Shown: in pieces, positions 46,437 through 59,800 of the stretch
Layout: the number at the start of each line of letters is the position of its first letter
Position numbering within the stretch: position 1 is the first letter of the stretch
The notes under the pieces: model-generated
Told to the model about the DNA's origin: nothing
Databases searched by the model: none
Seen by the model: only the letters and a program-made list of their open reading frames with translations
Made by a program: the position numbers and the translations under genes
Assembly: GCF_023856365.1 (NCBI RefSeq)
Contig: NC_064551.1
Coordinates: forward strand, 20,274,349 to 20,338,348
DNA: 64,000 nucleotides
Source: Brienomyrus brachyistius
Taxonomy: Eukaryota; Chordata; Actinopteri; Osteoglossiformes; Mormyridae
Reading direction: 5' to 3'

Positions 46437-49400
46437 GTGATTTTCTGGGCTCGGATGGATTGGGCCAGTTATATGAAATCAGCTTCAGTACCAGAATTGT
46501 GGAGTCATGTCATTTTCAATGAATTATATCCAGTTCAATCACAAACAAAACTTGCATTCTTTGTTTGTTAGGCTGTTTCATGCTTCTGCAAAAATGTACA
46601 TGTCGGACAAGTCAGATATACTTAATGTTAAGCTTTGTATTCTCAGAAGTCTGTTAGTTGCTGTAACATTATGTTAGTGGGAAGGATAGGGAACTGGGAT
46701 GTTTTTACCGTAGCTATTAATGGTTAAACTCCGTCTCAAAATTTTACCAAATACTGACTCATCTTTTGCACATGGTAATTTGAATGGCTCCATTGGACGA
46801 CTCCTAGATGATCTATGGATATCAGGAAGTACCAAGAGGAAGATGGTGAACTTGCCGCTTACATTTATGTTCTGGAAATACAGACGGTATTCCTAAATCT
46901 GAAACAAGGGACGACGTGCCGTTCTTAAGGTCCAAACCGCCTTTATTCTGTCTTTTTTTTTTTTAGAACATTAATTTAGGTTTGATATCTCGACTTTCCG
47001 AACGCCTCTCAGAAAAGCAGGGATTCACGTGGACGACACAGGCATACCGATACCGAAATGTCTCCCCGTTCGCCCTGCTGTCCGGCACCATTCCCAAAGC
47101 CATGCCTCATCCCTCCAAGTGCAGCGGGATCAATAACTGAGATATTCATTTACTTCTGGCCCTATAAGGGTAGCTATTATTTATAATCGCACAGATATTT
47201 TGGGCTAAGTGTTGCGCACCGTTTTGGTTTTTCTGTACTGCCTGCCATAGCCACCGGCTTCCCTGAGCTGATCCTGTGTCTCGGCACCTGGCAGGATCTG
47301 GAGTCTTGCTTCATTACTTATAAGATCACAGCTGCTTCATCTGGAAGTGAGTCTGCAGTGTGACAGCACTGCTTGGACGTGGGTCGTCTCAGGTTGGGTG
47401 TGTAACAGGATCCTGTTGTTGGGGGGGGGGGGGGGGGGTTGGTGTACGGCTGTGTGCTGCTTTAGTATCTGTTGTAAAATGTGTAGCTGCAGTGAGGCAG
47501 CTCTGGCTGCAGATGAAAAGGTTCAGATGCGAAGGCGGCCATGTTTGCTCGCCTGCGGATATGTGAACAGCACTCGGAATTCTTATTTCGTGGCTTTAAT
47601 GTTGGTCGTTATGATGTTTGTATTTGTTAGACTTCATGTTGTAATTACTGTATGAACGTAACAGATTTTGAAAAAACGGTAAACATCACAAATGAGGATT
47701 AAATGCGTGTTACCTGATCTTACTTTATGCCCTGAATCTTGGTGGATTTTTTTCTCTTAACATTCCATCCATCCAACTATCCATCCATCCATCCATCCAT
47801 CCATCCATCCATCCATCCAATCATGTGTCCTTTTAGTAAAATCACAATAATGGAAGTTTAGCACATAAGAATTCTATTGTTTGTATGTCACTACCTTGAA
47901 GTAATGTTGGGATTTACCCGTCCATATTACAAAAAATTGAGCACTTGGCGTCGTACCTTGACCCGCGCTCACATCCGCCGAATCACTGCCGGCGGCGCGC
48001 CGAATCACTGCCGGGCGGCGGTGGACGTGGGCCTTGGTGGGGTTTTTATTTGGCCGGGATTCCCGTCAAGTGGTGGCAGCCGGGTATGCAGAGCAGGTTT
48101 TGTTTAGCCGTGTAAATGGAAATTGCTAATCAATTTTTCCCGCTTATTCATGGCCCGTGGTTTCTTCCCCACCCCTCCAGCTGGTTAATCATGCACAAGC
48201 TGAACACTTCATTACCCAGGACATGTTTGCCCTCAGCGCTTTTCCCGCTGGTAAATTACTTCTCTCTATTTATACAGGTACGGTGGGTCAGAGGTCCCTG
48301 GGTTTGGGAAGGTGGAGGTGATGATATTAATATAGGACCAGGTTCCCCTGGATCTCAGACCCACAAACGTCCCCTAACTTATAATCTCATGAGGGACGGA
48401 TGATAATTACTGCCACCAGAGAGGGGGGTGTTTAGCTGCGCACTTCACGGGATGCTATGGCAGGTCCGCGCACGAGCCTCGAACCGGCACTGGAAACCTG
48501 TCCCTCGTGACGCTCCATTCTCCTTGCAGCACTGCTTTGTTTGGAGATTGATTGGTTTTCCTATCTTCCACCCAATCTCTGGAAGCCATCATCACCCCCC
48601 GGGGTCTGTCTGTCAATAAGCGCTCCCCAGCGGCTCGGAGGACCCTTCATTTCTGAGCGGTGCCACCTGGCCCCATCCATGAGTCTCATTTTTGTTTTTA
48701 CATAAAATGTTACGTTATAGTTTCAGGCAGGTGCCAAAGATATGTGTGAGGTTCATCAGAACTGGGGTTTCGATTCTTATGTAGCCTTCGAGGTGTAAGT
48801 AACCTCCCCACCCAAATTCGGTAACTATAACTGAAAGAGTTTGTCACCTGCACTCAGATGCCGATATCTTTTCACCAGCTCTCCTTCTGCGATGGAAGAG
48901 GGACAAGACATTGGAGCTTGGTGTCACCCAGTATTAGATACTAGTGAAGAAGAAGTGCCCAGTCCATAGTGGGCGCTTGAGCAGGCCTACTGCACTGTCT
49001 GTCTGCTCGGCAGGGCAGTGGGTGGTGACCCCGAGGGCACGCAGCTGCTCCACAGATGGCAGCTCCACTCGTCGGCCCCGGCCGGCATCGCTGCTCCGCC
49101 ACGCCCGTTCGGTCCCTCTCCCGAGATCAGCATCCCCGCATCCTAAAAATACCCCGTGCCCTCATCCTATTACCCCGATCCTGTGGCATCTGATTTCGAG
49201 CAGGAGGGACGGGGCATTTTTGGGCTAAGACATTCCTGCCTTAATTCAATAACGTCTTGGGCGGCGCGGTGACCCGTGTCACATTTTCCGTCCGTCCGCC
49301 CGCCCATGGAGGCGGGGAGTGGAGGGACAGCATCTGTTTGGTCTTGCCCCCGCCTCTGTATCGCATCACAGCGGAGCATTTTCATTGAAACAGGAGCACG

Positions 49401-51951
49401 TCCGTCACGTGTCTGCGGGTATATATATCCCACACGGTACCCGAAAGTCTGCCTGACACTCCCACCCCCTGTTTTTTTCCATCCCATTCCCAGGGTCATA
49501 ATGTCTTGACACGGTTAATAGATGATTATCTCATCTTAAAAGGCTTAGCCCCCACCCTCCGTCCCACCACCCCCCCCCCCCCTCCCCGCAACATGCTTGA
49601 CAACATTCAGGCACACTGTGTGAGGAATGAGATGGAAAGGGGGTGGGGGGCTTGGATTGACAGCGCTATTTGGGGGAGGCGACTCGTGCGGACAGACACT
49701 CGCATCTAGGGGTCCTCCGCTCTTCCCCGACGGTCCAGCAGGGTTTTTCCTTCTCCCATTCCAAGCCGTTTTTCTTGCTGGTCCTGCTGCTTTGCCGCTG
49801 ACCTGATTTCAGGAGCCGCTCTCTTTACAGCCAAGGGCTCCTGTTTAACCTGCAACGTGGCTAAATCCACAAGTCCGGGCCTCAAATCATCGGCGGGACC
49901 GGAGGCGGGAAAACCTGCCGCAGTGATTCTGCACACGCTCCCCTTTTTCCATTGTAAATTTCTTAATTTCATTTTCAGAGTGTAAACACTGTCAACATGG
50001 TAGCTGTATTAAAATACTTAGTGAGGCAACATTCGCTAAAACAACAAACAATACATGCGGGATGGTGGGTAGTTTATACTGCACAGAATAATGATGGTTA
50101 AATGATGTGAAAAATGGAAATATAAGAGTGGAACAATTAGAAATCAAATCGATACTATTGACCATTTCATTCGTAGTGTGATACAGTATAATATAAATGA
50201 TGGTAGCAGAACTTATTGTAGTTCATGGGGGTGACTGTTTCATCATGTGGAGCTGAAAGTGAGCCGCGTCTTTGGAAGAAGTAGAGACTGAATTCATAAG
50301 AGTTGGTGACTGGACTGATCAGCTGGGTAGATGGGTAATTAAGTGGACGGTGAATCAGTGGCAGAATCAAATGGCTTGGCATTGCAGTGATAATTGCCTG
50401 TACGGTTTACTCTCTGTAAGCCTGTGTTGTTCATTATTGCTGCCTGTCATGTGAAATTCAGGAGTTCCATGCCTGGGGGGTCCTCGGCGTCTGGTGACCC
50501 TTCCCTGGCTCCTGGGGGTGGGTGTGTTTGCTCCCTGTCACCCCTGAGCTACAGTCAGGTAGAAAGTGATAAAACTATAAATCGAACCGGTTAAGCAATT
50601 AAACGTATGACAGCCCAATGAAATATTGAGCTGAAGACAAATTAAGATAAAAAATCTATAGGGAGAATGACAACTCTTTTTCTTTGTGTCTAAACAGATG
50701 CAACCAATTGCATGCGAGTAAGTGCGTACGGTGGGAAACAGGCCTTAAACGCAGATGGTGGGGAAGGAGACACTGAAGTGGTTATTCCTTCTGAGGTGGT
50801 TTTATGAGAGTGAAGCAGCGTGGCTGGGGGCTGTGGGGACACACACAGGGATAGGAGGCACTGTAAAATCGTACGTGATTCAGGTAAAAATGTTGGCCTC
50901 TGTAAAGAACAGCGCTCCTCGGTGGGATGGATGGGAAGAACAGGTGTGGAAAGTCAGGAATGGCGGTCGGTTTGAAGTTCGGCGCGATTAATTCAACCGC
51001 AGTCTTCAGTGTTTTTAGGGAGGGGTGGGGATATTAGGGAGATAAATTCATTAGACTGATTGTTCTGCATATTGAGGGCTGTCTGTGTGCCCCCCCAGTC
51101 TTCCCCTCTCTGTAAGGTGACTGCAGAATGGTCTGCGCCTGTGTTAGCCGCTGATTTGGACATGCCTCCATTGGGCCGCCCGCACCCCTTTTACGATTAT
51201 CGTTTCGGGGTGGGTTTGATGGGGGGGGGGGAGTCTGTGAGCGTTGCTAATCCTTTCAGGCTGCCCGAGCAGAAAGGGCAAGCAATATTATAGCAAACTG
51301 AATCAGTCTGCAACAAATGCACAACAAGCTTTTGCCGTGCTATTTCAATGCTCTGAAGTACAATCACAGCAAAGGAGCATGCAAATTAGGCTCTAAGTCA
51401 CCCGGGTTTGGTACTGCAGCGCTCTCCTCTCGCTGGTGCTTTTCCACGTTGGGATTGGGGGGGGGGGGGGCAGAAGGAACAGGTGGCCGAAAAATGCTAA
51501 AGGACCTGTTTTGGTGGCTCAGATCCAGCTGCCAGCGTTCCTCTTTGTGTCAGCTGAGCCGCGCTGTAGTTTTCAGAGATGAAGTCGTCAAGCTCGCTTC
51601 CACTCACTGAATCCAGTGTTTCGTTATTGTTGCATGTCTGTTTGATTGTTTGTTTGTTTGCCTGCTTGTTTGTTTGCTGGGCCAGGGTCAGTGATGCCTG
51701 GCAACTGGATTAGGAACCGCTTGCTGTACAAATGCCAGAAAATTGCTTGAGATATGTTAGAGGTGTAAGCACCTGGAAGTGTGGGACACCCAACACAGCA
51801 AATGAGATTCACGGTGTACTTTCTTATGTTACGTGTACAACCTGCCCTCAGTGGTACAAAGAGCAGTTTGTCAGCCCAAATGGGTCCCGCTTACCCCCAC
51901 TGCCTCCACCTCCGATGTTTTACGTCTCTTCTCTCAGTTCTGCCCTGTGAG
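46437..51951. other. non-coding DNA, mostly unrecognised
   Basis: Holds a G18 run (47421-47438), an ATCC microsatellite (47764-47819), a GC-rich 22-bp duplication (47976-48019), a GC-rich stretch (49000-49340), a C13 run (49570-49582) and G runs at 51221-51231 and 51457-51470. No coding exon of a known gene is visible. Confidence 0.5.
47764..47819. repeat. (ATCC)n microsatellite
   Basis: Tetranucleotide array. It is the reverse complement of the GGAT repeat that ends the V-SINEs, but no SINE body is seen next to it. Confidence 0.95.
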
Positions 51952-51952
51952 G

Positions 51953-51993
<41 letters not shown>
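51953..51993. repeat. (ATT)n microsatellite
   Basis: About 13 units of ATT. Confidence 0.96.
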
Positions 51994-52128
51994 CTTGTAT
52001 TTTGTTTGGTTACTTATGGTTAAGGTTAGGGCTGGGTAGGGGTTAAGGTCGTCATGTTGGGATTAGAGTTTTCCACATAGAAATTAATGGAGAGTCCCCA
52101 CAAAGATATAATTACAAACCTGTGTGAG

Positions 52129-52245
52129 TGTGTGTGTGTGTGTATTTGAGTGTGAGTTTTTGTGTGTACACGCTGTCATGGACTGGAATTCATCCTGGGA
52201 AAAATGAGGCCCTGGACTTGCTAGGCAGTTAGGGATGATGGATGG
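52129..52245 (+). mobile_element. V-SINE tail fragment next to a TG repeat
   Basis: A short TG array is followed by GTCATGGACTGGAATTCATC and GGGATGATGGATGG, matching the SINE 3' third. Confidence 0.5.
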
Positions 52246-52379
52246 AATATTATTATTTTCTTTTTTACAAATGCGTGCAGATTAGGAATTTTGAAATGTA
52301 AAAGCTGGAAACTGCCACATTAGAAAAGTTTGCTTGCTGTTACTTAGGTGAGTTTTTTTTTTTTTGGTCAAGGGAACCT

Positions 52380-53010
52380 CCTTTAGACTTGCCGTCCAAT
52401 TTTAGAAGAAATCCAGTCAGCAACATTTATGATTGCTCTGCCTTTTTCGGTCTGAATCTCGTAATTGTTATTTTTCATAAGTGCAGCGCGGTCACGCAGG
52501 TCGGTCACATGGCCTGATAATTTCCCCTGATGGAAACACCAGCATGTGGCGCAGGATTCGCCGTCTCGGAGATGTTTATCTGTTGCTCCAGCGAAAACAA
52601 CATTGCGTTCACATCCACTCGCTGCCGCTGTTTTTAGAAATGCACTGCAGGAAAACCTGACTTCACTTCCAGATTTGCGTGCAGACAAGATCAATTTTAT
52701 TTATATGAGCTTGATTAAACATCTCCCAGAGGAAGAAAACAGAGACAGAACTGAAGAAGCATGAACCTTCTTCTTATTTAATTACAAATTACCAGTAAGA
52801 AAACGAAAGCCTGCTATGATTTTCTGCATTTGAAATGTCAGTTTTCCTTGGCACTGAAGTTTTTATAAATATTTATAGCCGCAGCTAATGATGCTTTGAT
52901 AGCATTTCTGTTCTGATGATTGCATCGATTCATCTGAACACAAAATATCATTCCGCACGTCATTAACTCGGCGACATTTTAATCCGCTGCTGATTGAGGA
53001 CTAGAATCCT
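52380..53010. other. possible conserved non-coding element
   Basis: Repeat-free, with homeodomain-like TTAATC/TGATTAAAC words and GATA-like sites in balanced composition (for example ATTTATAGCCGCAGC, GATTGCATCGATTCATC). This is a look-alike call; conservation cannot be judged here. Confidence 0.25.
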
Positions 53011-54419
53011 GTGCTTTTATTTGCCTGAAGTGTGGTGTACCGCAAGGGCCAGCGAGATTCCATGGAGGGTAAAGGGGGGCTTGTGGTCCTTCGGTTTAGC
53101 GTGCGATTGTCGTGTCACACTCCTGTAAATCTTTTTTTTTTTTACTGTATTCAAAACATGGGATCCGTTGAGGTCCGAGCTGCAGATTTCAGATTTTCCG
53201 CTGGTCCAGTTCAAACCAGTCATGCCGGGCTTTGACACCTCAGCTGTTTGTGTTGCTTTCTGATCTCTTCTTCACATCAGCAGTTGTGCTCCGCAGAAGT
53301 GCTTACAGCCTGTTTTTTTATCACCCCACCCACCTCCACCCCCCCCCCCCCACCCCCAGCACTGGCTGGTCGGCACGGCAACGGCGACTCTGTGGAGCCT
53401 GCGAGAGGGCCGCGGCAATGGGAACGTTGGGGCAGCGGCTCACCGGGGCGGGAACCTGGAGATAACGGTCGGACATGTGAGATGCGGGATTACAGGACGA
53501 TAAAGCTGTCACCATGCAGCGGGCTGCTCTGCGAGATTCCCGGGGAAAAAGAGGCACCTGGACTCGTTCCCGGAGTCGCCACATGGAAAAGGCTCTATAT
53601 TTATAGTATGAGGTTTACATTTTGAACCAATGGATATTTTAAGTATTTTGACACTCTGTTATTGCACTATACTGTCAATTTATGCCTTGTCCAGCAAAAA
53701 TGCTTAAATATATCTTTTATTTACGTTTTTACTGATTCTTAGTCAGACTGCTGAATATTTCATTGCCGTTTGGCTGTGGGTGTGTACGTCTAAACTGAGC
53801 GTGCTCAGTGTTTGAGCTAATAACTCGTAGCTTAAGTTTCATCTCCTTAAGAGACCCATCTATGCACAGAAAATAATACCTGTGTTTGGTGTAAATATTT
53901 CACGCATACCCTTCGGGGTATTCCGGTTGAGTCGAGCGCTCGCTGTGCATATCAGAAGGCTGGAAAAACTCACTTCGGTCCCCTTCTCTCCTTCTGTCTA
54001 GCCACGTTTCTCTCTGTGTATATAAAACTTTACAATGATATGGGTTTTGTTAGTACTTGGGGTCCCTGGCCAGAAGCTATTCAAACAGAAAGCGTCCGGT
54101 ATAGCGCTGTCTGGCCCCCACAAACTGGCAGCTTCCAGACTCTCACTTTTTTTTCTAAGCAATTTGGATGACTTATAATGCAATGGCACACACACCTGAC
54201 ACACTGCAGTTAGAATAAATACGCAAATAGGTTTCCTGTCTGCCCCACTTCTCAGTTTTTTTCAGAGCCGTTTATTTTGAAAAATGTTTACCATTTTCAA
54301 TAGGAATGACCCTCATTTGATTTCACACATGCAGCAATACAAGCAGCCTTTTTAATTGCTGTTGTCCTTTTTAATTTAGTTTTTCTGGCCTAACTGGCCG
54401 CCAATTGTGACTTGAAAGG
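53011..54419. other. non-coding, nothing recognised
   Basis: Contains a C12 run (53339-53350) followed by a CpG-rich stretch to about 53560. No gene is supported. Confidence 0.45.
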
Positions 54420-54640
54420 CCGAGCCGGTTTCCCTCAGTAAGCACTCGTTAGCGCTGGCGGACCGTCGACGGAATGCACCGCCGCCTGCTGTCGGCCCGT
54501 GCGGCGTTCCCGCGTCCGCTCCTTTGGACCGCATCTCTGGGGAGAACATTCCTCGGGAAGCCGAGCTGGCTCGCCGCAGCAGCAGCTTCTAAAATAGCCG
54601 GAGTCGAGTGTCACCTGTGCGCCGCCAGTATCATGAATAT
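54420..54640. other. CpG-rich patch
   Basis: Dense CG dinucleotides (GACCGTCGACGG, CGTGCGGCGTTCCCGCG, CGCCGCAGCAGC). One + frame is open for about 70 codons but matches nothing known. It could be a regulatory island in an esrrg 5' intron. Confidence 0.35.
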
Positions 54641-57600
54641 TCATTCCCGAACTTCAAGCACTCTGTCACAGTCTGCCTGCAACAGTAAAAGGAATTAAAT
54701 GCAATCCCACACTCTTTGTTCATCTGTTACTTCTTCCCCATGTCCTACCACTTTCCGGACCGGTCGAATTTGCCAGAACAAACACAGTAGCCCATGGAGG
54801 GGAAAAAAAAAACATGATTAGTTATCTTCAAAGAATAGCATAAAGCTAACACATCTACGATAAGAGTGTGACATCAAACTGCAAAAACTAGTCATGCCGT
54901 TGATGCGTTGTGGACGGTATATCTATCAATTGACTCTTAGGCGGCAGAACGTTAACAGGAAACCTGATTCTGATGCTATTTTGCATCCTTTAAGCTGAGC
55001 AGGCATGGCAAGTACCTGTTTGGAAGAGTATTACTACAAGAGCATGATGAATCTAGCGGAATTATAGAGATTAAATCCATCAGGGTTCGGTGGGTGTGTG
55101 ACCAGGCTGCTCTTTACTGCCGATTGTGTTCTTCTTGCAGGCATCAAAGTGTTTACTGTAGTCAGCTGAGGCTTAGTCGACAGTGATGTTATTTTTGGTG
55201 GAACTTTTTTCAAAAACATATGTTATTAAATATTCCAAATAGTTTAGGAATATGATCAGATACTGAAGTAATGGAAATGTTGATATATTATACAGATCTG
55301 CCTAATTCTGGGAGGTGTAACTGACGTCTTACTTGGAAGCTATGCAGACAGGTTCTGGGATCTCATATGGTCCCGGCAGCCTGGCTCGACTCAGCGTCCC
55401 TGCTGTAGTGTTTGAGGGAGGCAGATGGGCCCGGCAAAAGGCGCGTGAGCATGGGGCTCTGACACTGCGCAGGGATGGAGGCTTGGGGGCCAGATCCAGG
55501 CCAGCAGAGGGCCTCAGGACCTATCCAGTCAGCGGGAACTCCAGAAAACGGCACGCGCTCAAGAGTGGTGCAGGGAATGAGCTTGTGAAAGCTGCACTAG
55601 TGGTGAAAGGATCATCAAGATTTCCCTCAGAGAAGAGCCGGAGCTGCGCTTGGTTGGCCCCGGTCAGCTGTCCAGCTCCGAGTGCCTGGGGCCCCCTGTT
55701 CTTTAGCTGGATGATGGTCAGAAACAGCAATCGCATTCGGAGGACTTTCCAGTGGATGCAGAGAGCCTTAAAGTAAATGCACGTTTGATAGCGTCATAGC
55801 TAATTTATGCAAAACTTTGGCCATTCGAGGGTGTGGGATAACATCCCTCAGCAGAGCTTTTGAGTTAAAATCTGGAGCCGTTTAAAATTGAGGCATCCTC
55901 CCTGAGTAATATGTATTCTAAAAATACTTCATTCTAAAACATGCTATGTAGTTTTCATCTTTGCATCGAGTGAGGTAAGGTAAGGTACGTAGTAATAAAT
56001 ATATAAGAAATAAGTAAATAAAGGAAAGATGCTAATGGATATCTGGGAAAGGGCATAGACTTAACAGAAGGAAGGTTGCTAACAGCTAGTGGGGTAAGAT
56101 CTAGATAGCTTTCAGGGTAATATAATAGACTTAAAGAATATGCTAAAGATGCTAATAGCTATGAGGATAAGGGCATAGGCAATGCTAAAAGCTATCACAC
56201 TTGCACGTCTCCTGCTTCAAACATAGCCTGTCAATATAGTATATGTTTCAGAATCTAATTCTTGAATTACAATCATTACACAGTACAATGTTTAAATTTT
56301 TTCTTTTAAGCTGTTAAGAATATTACGATAGTGCATAATCATCAGAGATAGCATTCTTTGGTCAGGAATCCCAGAGTCAGCACATCACAGACACTGGAAA
56401 AACACCACGAACCTGTGATTTAAACAATCAGCAGTGAATAAGGGGCATTACCTCATCATGACACCGACGGTTACTGAGTCAATCTCCTCGTTTCTCAAAC
56501 GAAGCATGCGGTCTCTTAGCATGTTTACATCAAATTCATTAGTAACAGAGTACAAATTATTCGTTGAAAAAATATATATCTGTCAGATCTAACATTACTA
56601 TAATGAAAGGAGACTTTTAATTTCTTCCCCCCAGGTCTAAAAATGAATTGAAATCAATTAAAGCAGCTCTAGTTTTAGATAATGAGACTGACACTACCTG
56701 ATATTTTGCAGGTGTGGAGTGCTCCACGGAATAGCTGTATTTTACCTGAATGCGTGGGCCAATGATTGAAAAGAGTGGTGCGTCAGAAGGCAGCCCATTG
56801 TCCTCTCTCCTAATTACAGGCAAACGACCTGCTGTAAAGTGGCTCTCAGTTGATGGCGTAACCTCTGGAGTGAGAGCGCGTGCGAAAACATGGGGCAGAG
56901 AGGTTGCCGCGGCACATGAGTGGTCGCTAATGAGCCCGCTAACAGCATAGTAGCTCCTCGACTGGACGGGCTGCTCTTTTGGGGATAGAGGAGTCCTCAA
57001 CTTTGTTCATCTTGTCACCAAATCGATGGCCCTCAGCTCTTCAGAATCCTCCAGCATGTGGATGATGCCGTGTGGAAGACCCAGCCTCACACCTTGTAGG
57101 ACAGGCTGCAGATGTCTTATCATCCGCGTTTTGTTCGCTCAAACCATCCCTACTCATTTGAGGAGATGAAGCGCTGATGGATTGTAGCTTTGTAAGGTGT
57201 TTTTGGCTGGTCAGTGTTGACTGGGCTTGGTGGTTTTTGAGCGACATTATGTAAGGTGTTAGATTGTGAATTGTCACCTGAAATTCACTACCTTACTGGG
57301 AACCTTCATATTAGTCCATAATGGCTTTGAATCTTGTTGTATGGGCTTGACTAGAGTGAGAAAATTGCATCATTGTGAATTTTGCAGGATCAATTAGAAC
57401 AAGATCAATGAAAACTTGTTACGTATGCAGAACATCTGACCCCCCCCCCCCCCTTGACCATCCATGACCTTCCCATCATCTCTTTTTCCTCTCATCACTT
57501 CCTGTCTCCCTCTTTTTCCCTTTACCTTCCTCTTCTTCTTCTTATCACGGCTACTGTTAGTGTTACATACAGATGCTTGATTAATTTTGCTTTTTAGCTT

Positions 57601-59160
57601 TATAATATTTTGTAGCTGGAGGCAGAGAATGGATTTTCCCACTGGTCCTTTGCCAATCTAGAGCCATGAAAATTTGCCTGTTAAAGTTTGCCAGTTGGTT
57701 CTTGTTATCAGGGCTGTTTAAACCAGGTAGGATGACACACAATGTGAGGAAAGAGAAAATTGAGGACACGGCCTTGCTCAAGGGCGGAACTTATACCCAT
57801 AAGAGTAACAAGCTGTTTTCTCTTATAGTGAAATATCGTTTAAATGCCTTTTTAGATTTTGCTTGCTGTTTGTTTTTCCTTTAAGGGTCAGTGCATATTT
57901 TGTGTTCAGTGTTTTCGTTAATAAGGCTTTTTTGTCGATGCACACTTTGTCCCACACCCAGTCCCTCTGCTTTGAACCTGCTACCTTTTGAATTTCATTT
58001 GGATTCATTCATGTCCAGAGATACCGTTCTCATGTTGTCATGCATGCTTGGTTTGGTTTTTAGAGGTCCTGTTTTGAGAAACACAGGCCCGGTGAGTTTT
58101 CCATGACAGTGTAGTTCAGATGTAGTTGAAACAATAATGTGCCAGAATGCGTGTGTTTGACAGCAGCCTCCCTCTCCTACGCTGCATGTCGACACTGGAG
58201 GCTGATATTAGCTTGTCGGCCCTTTGTTGCTGGAACCCCTAGATAGCCCCAGGCTCAGGCCATTTGGACGGATTGCCTAGGGTCCCACGTTCGCCATTTG
58301 GCCCCCTTGACGTGTCCCAACGCGTCGATTTCTGGAATCCTGCTGGGGGCAGCGACGCAGCGGCCAAATCCCCGAAAGGCCTCGAGCTGGCCCTGGTGGA
58401 AACCATCTGATCACTGTGCTCCGCGTTCCTCAGCACAACGGCCAGGGTGTGTCCTACGGGGGACCAGAACTGACCCCAGTGAGTGTTCCGAACCAGTATG
58501 CAGAGTTTGTCCCTGCAGATATCTAATGTGGACCATAGCGGCTTCACATTCTTTTTAAGTCCTACTCAAGGGCAGACATATTGCTTGGGCAGCAATGTCA
58601 AATATTAGAGTATTAGGGTGAAACGTGCAGTCTGCGATCTCACATGGATGTTCCGTATAATGTTACGTATAGCATTACAGTGCAATTTGTTGCTATGGTG
58701 CTTAGTGGAACCTTTACTAGAGAAGTCTTGGAGCAAATTTTTCTCAGTATGGAAGAGGTGTCAATGTATTTTTGTATCCGGTAGTTAATCTCCTCTTGAC
58801 AGCTTGGAAGCCAGCGTCGCTTCACAAGGCTCCACGTAAGGCTTGTTAGCCTCCATTGACACAAGGGCGTCATCTCCTTAGGTTGTCTCCTTTTGGAACA
58901 TCTGTCCCGCCTCTAACTGTCCCCGTCTCTTACAGCTTCAAAGTGGACTCAGTGCAGGTGGTCAAAGCTCGGTCAGAACTCTGCTGCAAACAGCTACTGT
59001 CGGGGGCATTTACAGGGGACCACAGGTGCTCTGGCTCCAGCTGAAAGCTGATTGGCCTCCGGAGTGCCCCATCCCCTGGTACTAACTGATTCAAATCATA
59101 TCATTGGCTAATGATAAGGTTGGCACCTCTTATATCACCAAATTTATTATTACTTTTTCT
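54641..59160. other. non-coding, nothing recognised
   Basis: Open frames of up to 147 codons (for example 55333-55776 on +, 56617-57000 on -) show no recognised domain. A C14 run is at 57440-57453. Short degenerate duplications occur at about 56030-56190 (GATGCTAAT, GGGCATAG). Confidence 0.45.
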
Positions 59161-59173
59161 ATTCTATTTTCTA

Positions 59174-59251
59174 TATTATTATTATTATTCGCATATGAGG
59201 AGTAATGTCGTTTGGAGCGTGAATGATTATTATTATTATTATTATTATTAT
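59174..59251. repeat. two (ATT)n arrays
   Basis: ATT repeats at 59174-59190 and 59226-59251, separated by 35 bp of unique sequence. Confidence 0.9.
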
Positions 59252-59539
59252 AAAAGAGCTTTTTTATTGAAAAAGAGACAAAAAGGCTCTGGGAAAAAAG
59301 TGGAAGACGTTCTTAATGATTCCTTCAAGGCCTGTGAAGTCTTTGATCAGTTTTGATGTTTAGGGTGTTTTAGCATTTTGAGCCAAGCTGGCCCAGGTGG
59401 CCTTTTATCCTCCATACTTAAATCGTGTGTTTTTCCTCAAACAAACATGAATTACGCTGCCCTCCATCCATTCACAGCTCTCTCCTGGGAGCGGCTCATG
59501 CATCCTTCCCACAAGAAGGTCTGGCAGCTCTTCCCCACT

Positions 59540-59800
59540 TGATTTCTCACCTGTTTTGCTTCGCGGCATAAATGTGGCGGAAAAAATAAAATAGAAGCTC
59601 GTACTTTTTCATTAATGAACACGAAGCCTTCAGCTGTCAGGTAAGAAAAGGGGGACTGGGCTAATTTTGTGCTCTGCTGCGATTAGTGCCCCGTGCAGCT
59701 CTGCTCGGCTATGATTTTTAGCGCACCATTGTGGAGTGTGTCTGTCCTGATCCTGCTGACTCGCTAATCGCGCGGTGTAATCCACGTGCGAAAATCCAGT
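59540..59800. other. possible conserved non-coding element
   Basis: Repeat-free, with TTTCATTAATGAAC (palindromic homeodomain-like site), GCTAATTTTG and TCGCTAATCGCGCGG words. The look is of enhancer DNA; conservation cannot be judged here. Confidence 0.2.

Noticed and set aside
55333..55776. 147-codon open frame on +
   Set aside because: No recognised domain, no splice context and no family resemblance. Probably chance in GC-richer DNA.
56617..57000. 127-codon open frame on -
   Set aside because: No motif or family recognised and nothing in the neighbourhood supports a gene.
58921..59042. Possible exon after TCTCTTACAG
   Set aside because: The acceptor-like sequence is fair, but there is no clear donor or recognisable peptide.
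28004..59251. Regular repeats considered as CRISPR arrays
   Set aside because: All are simple microsatellites without distinct spacers, and the DNA is vertebrate.
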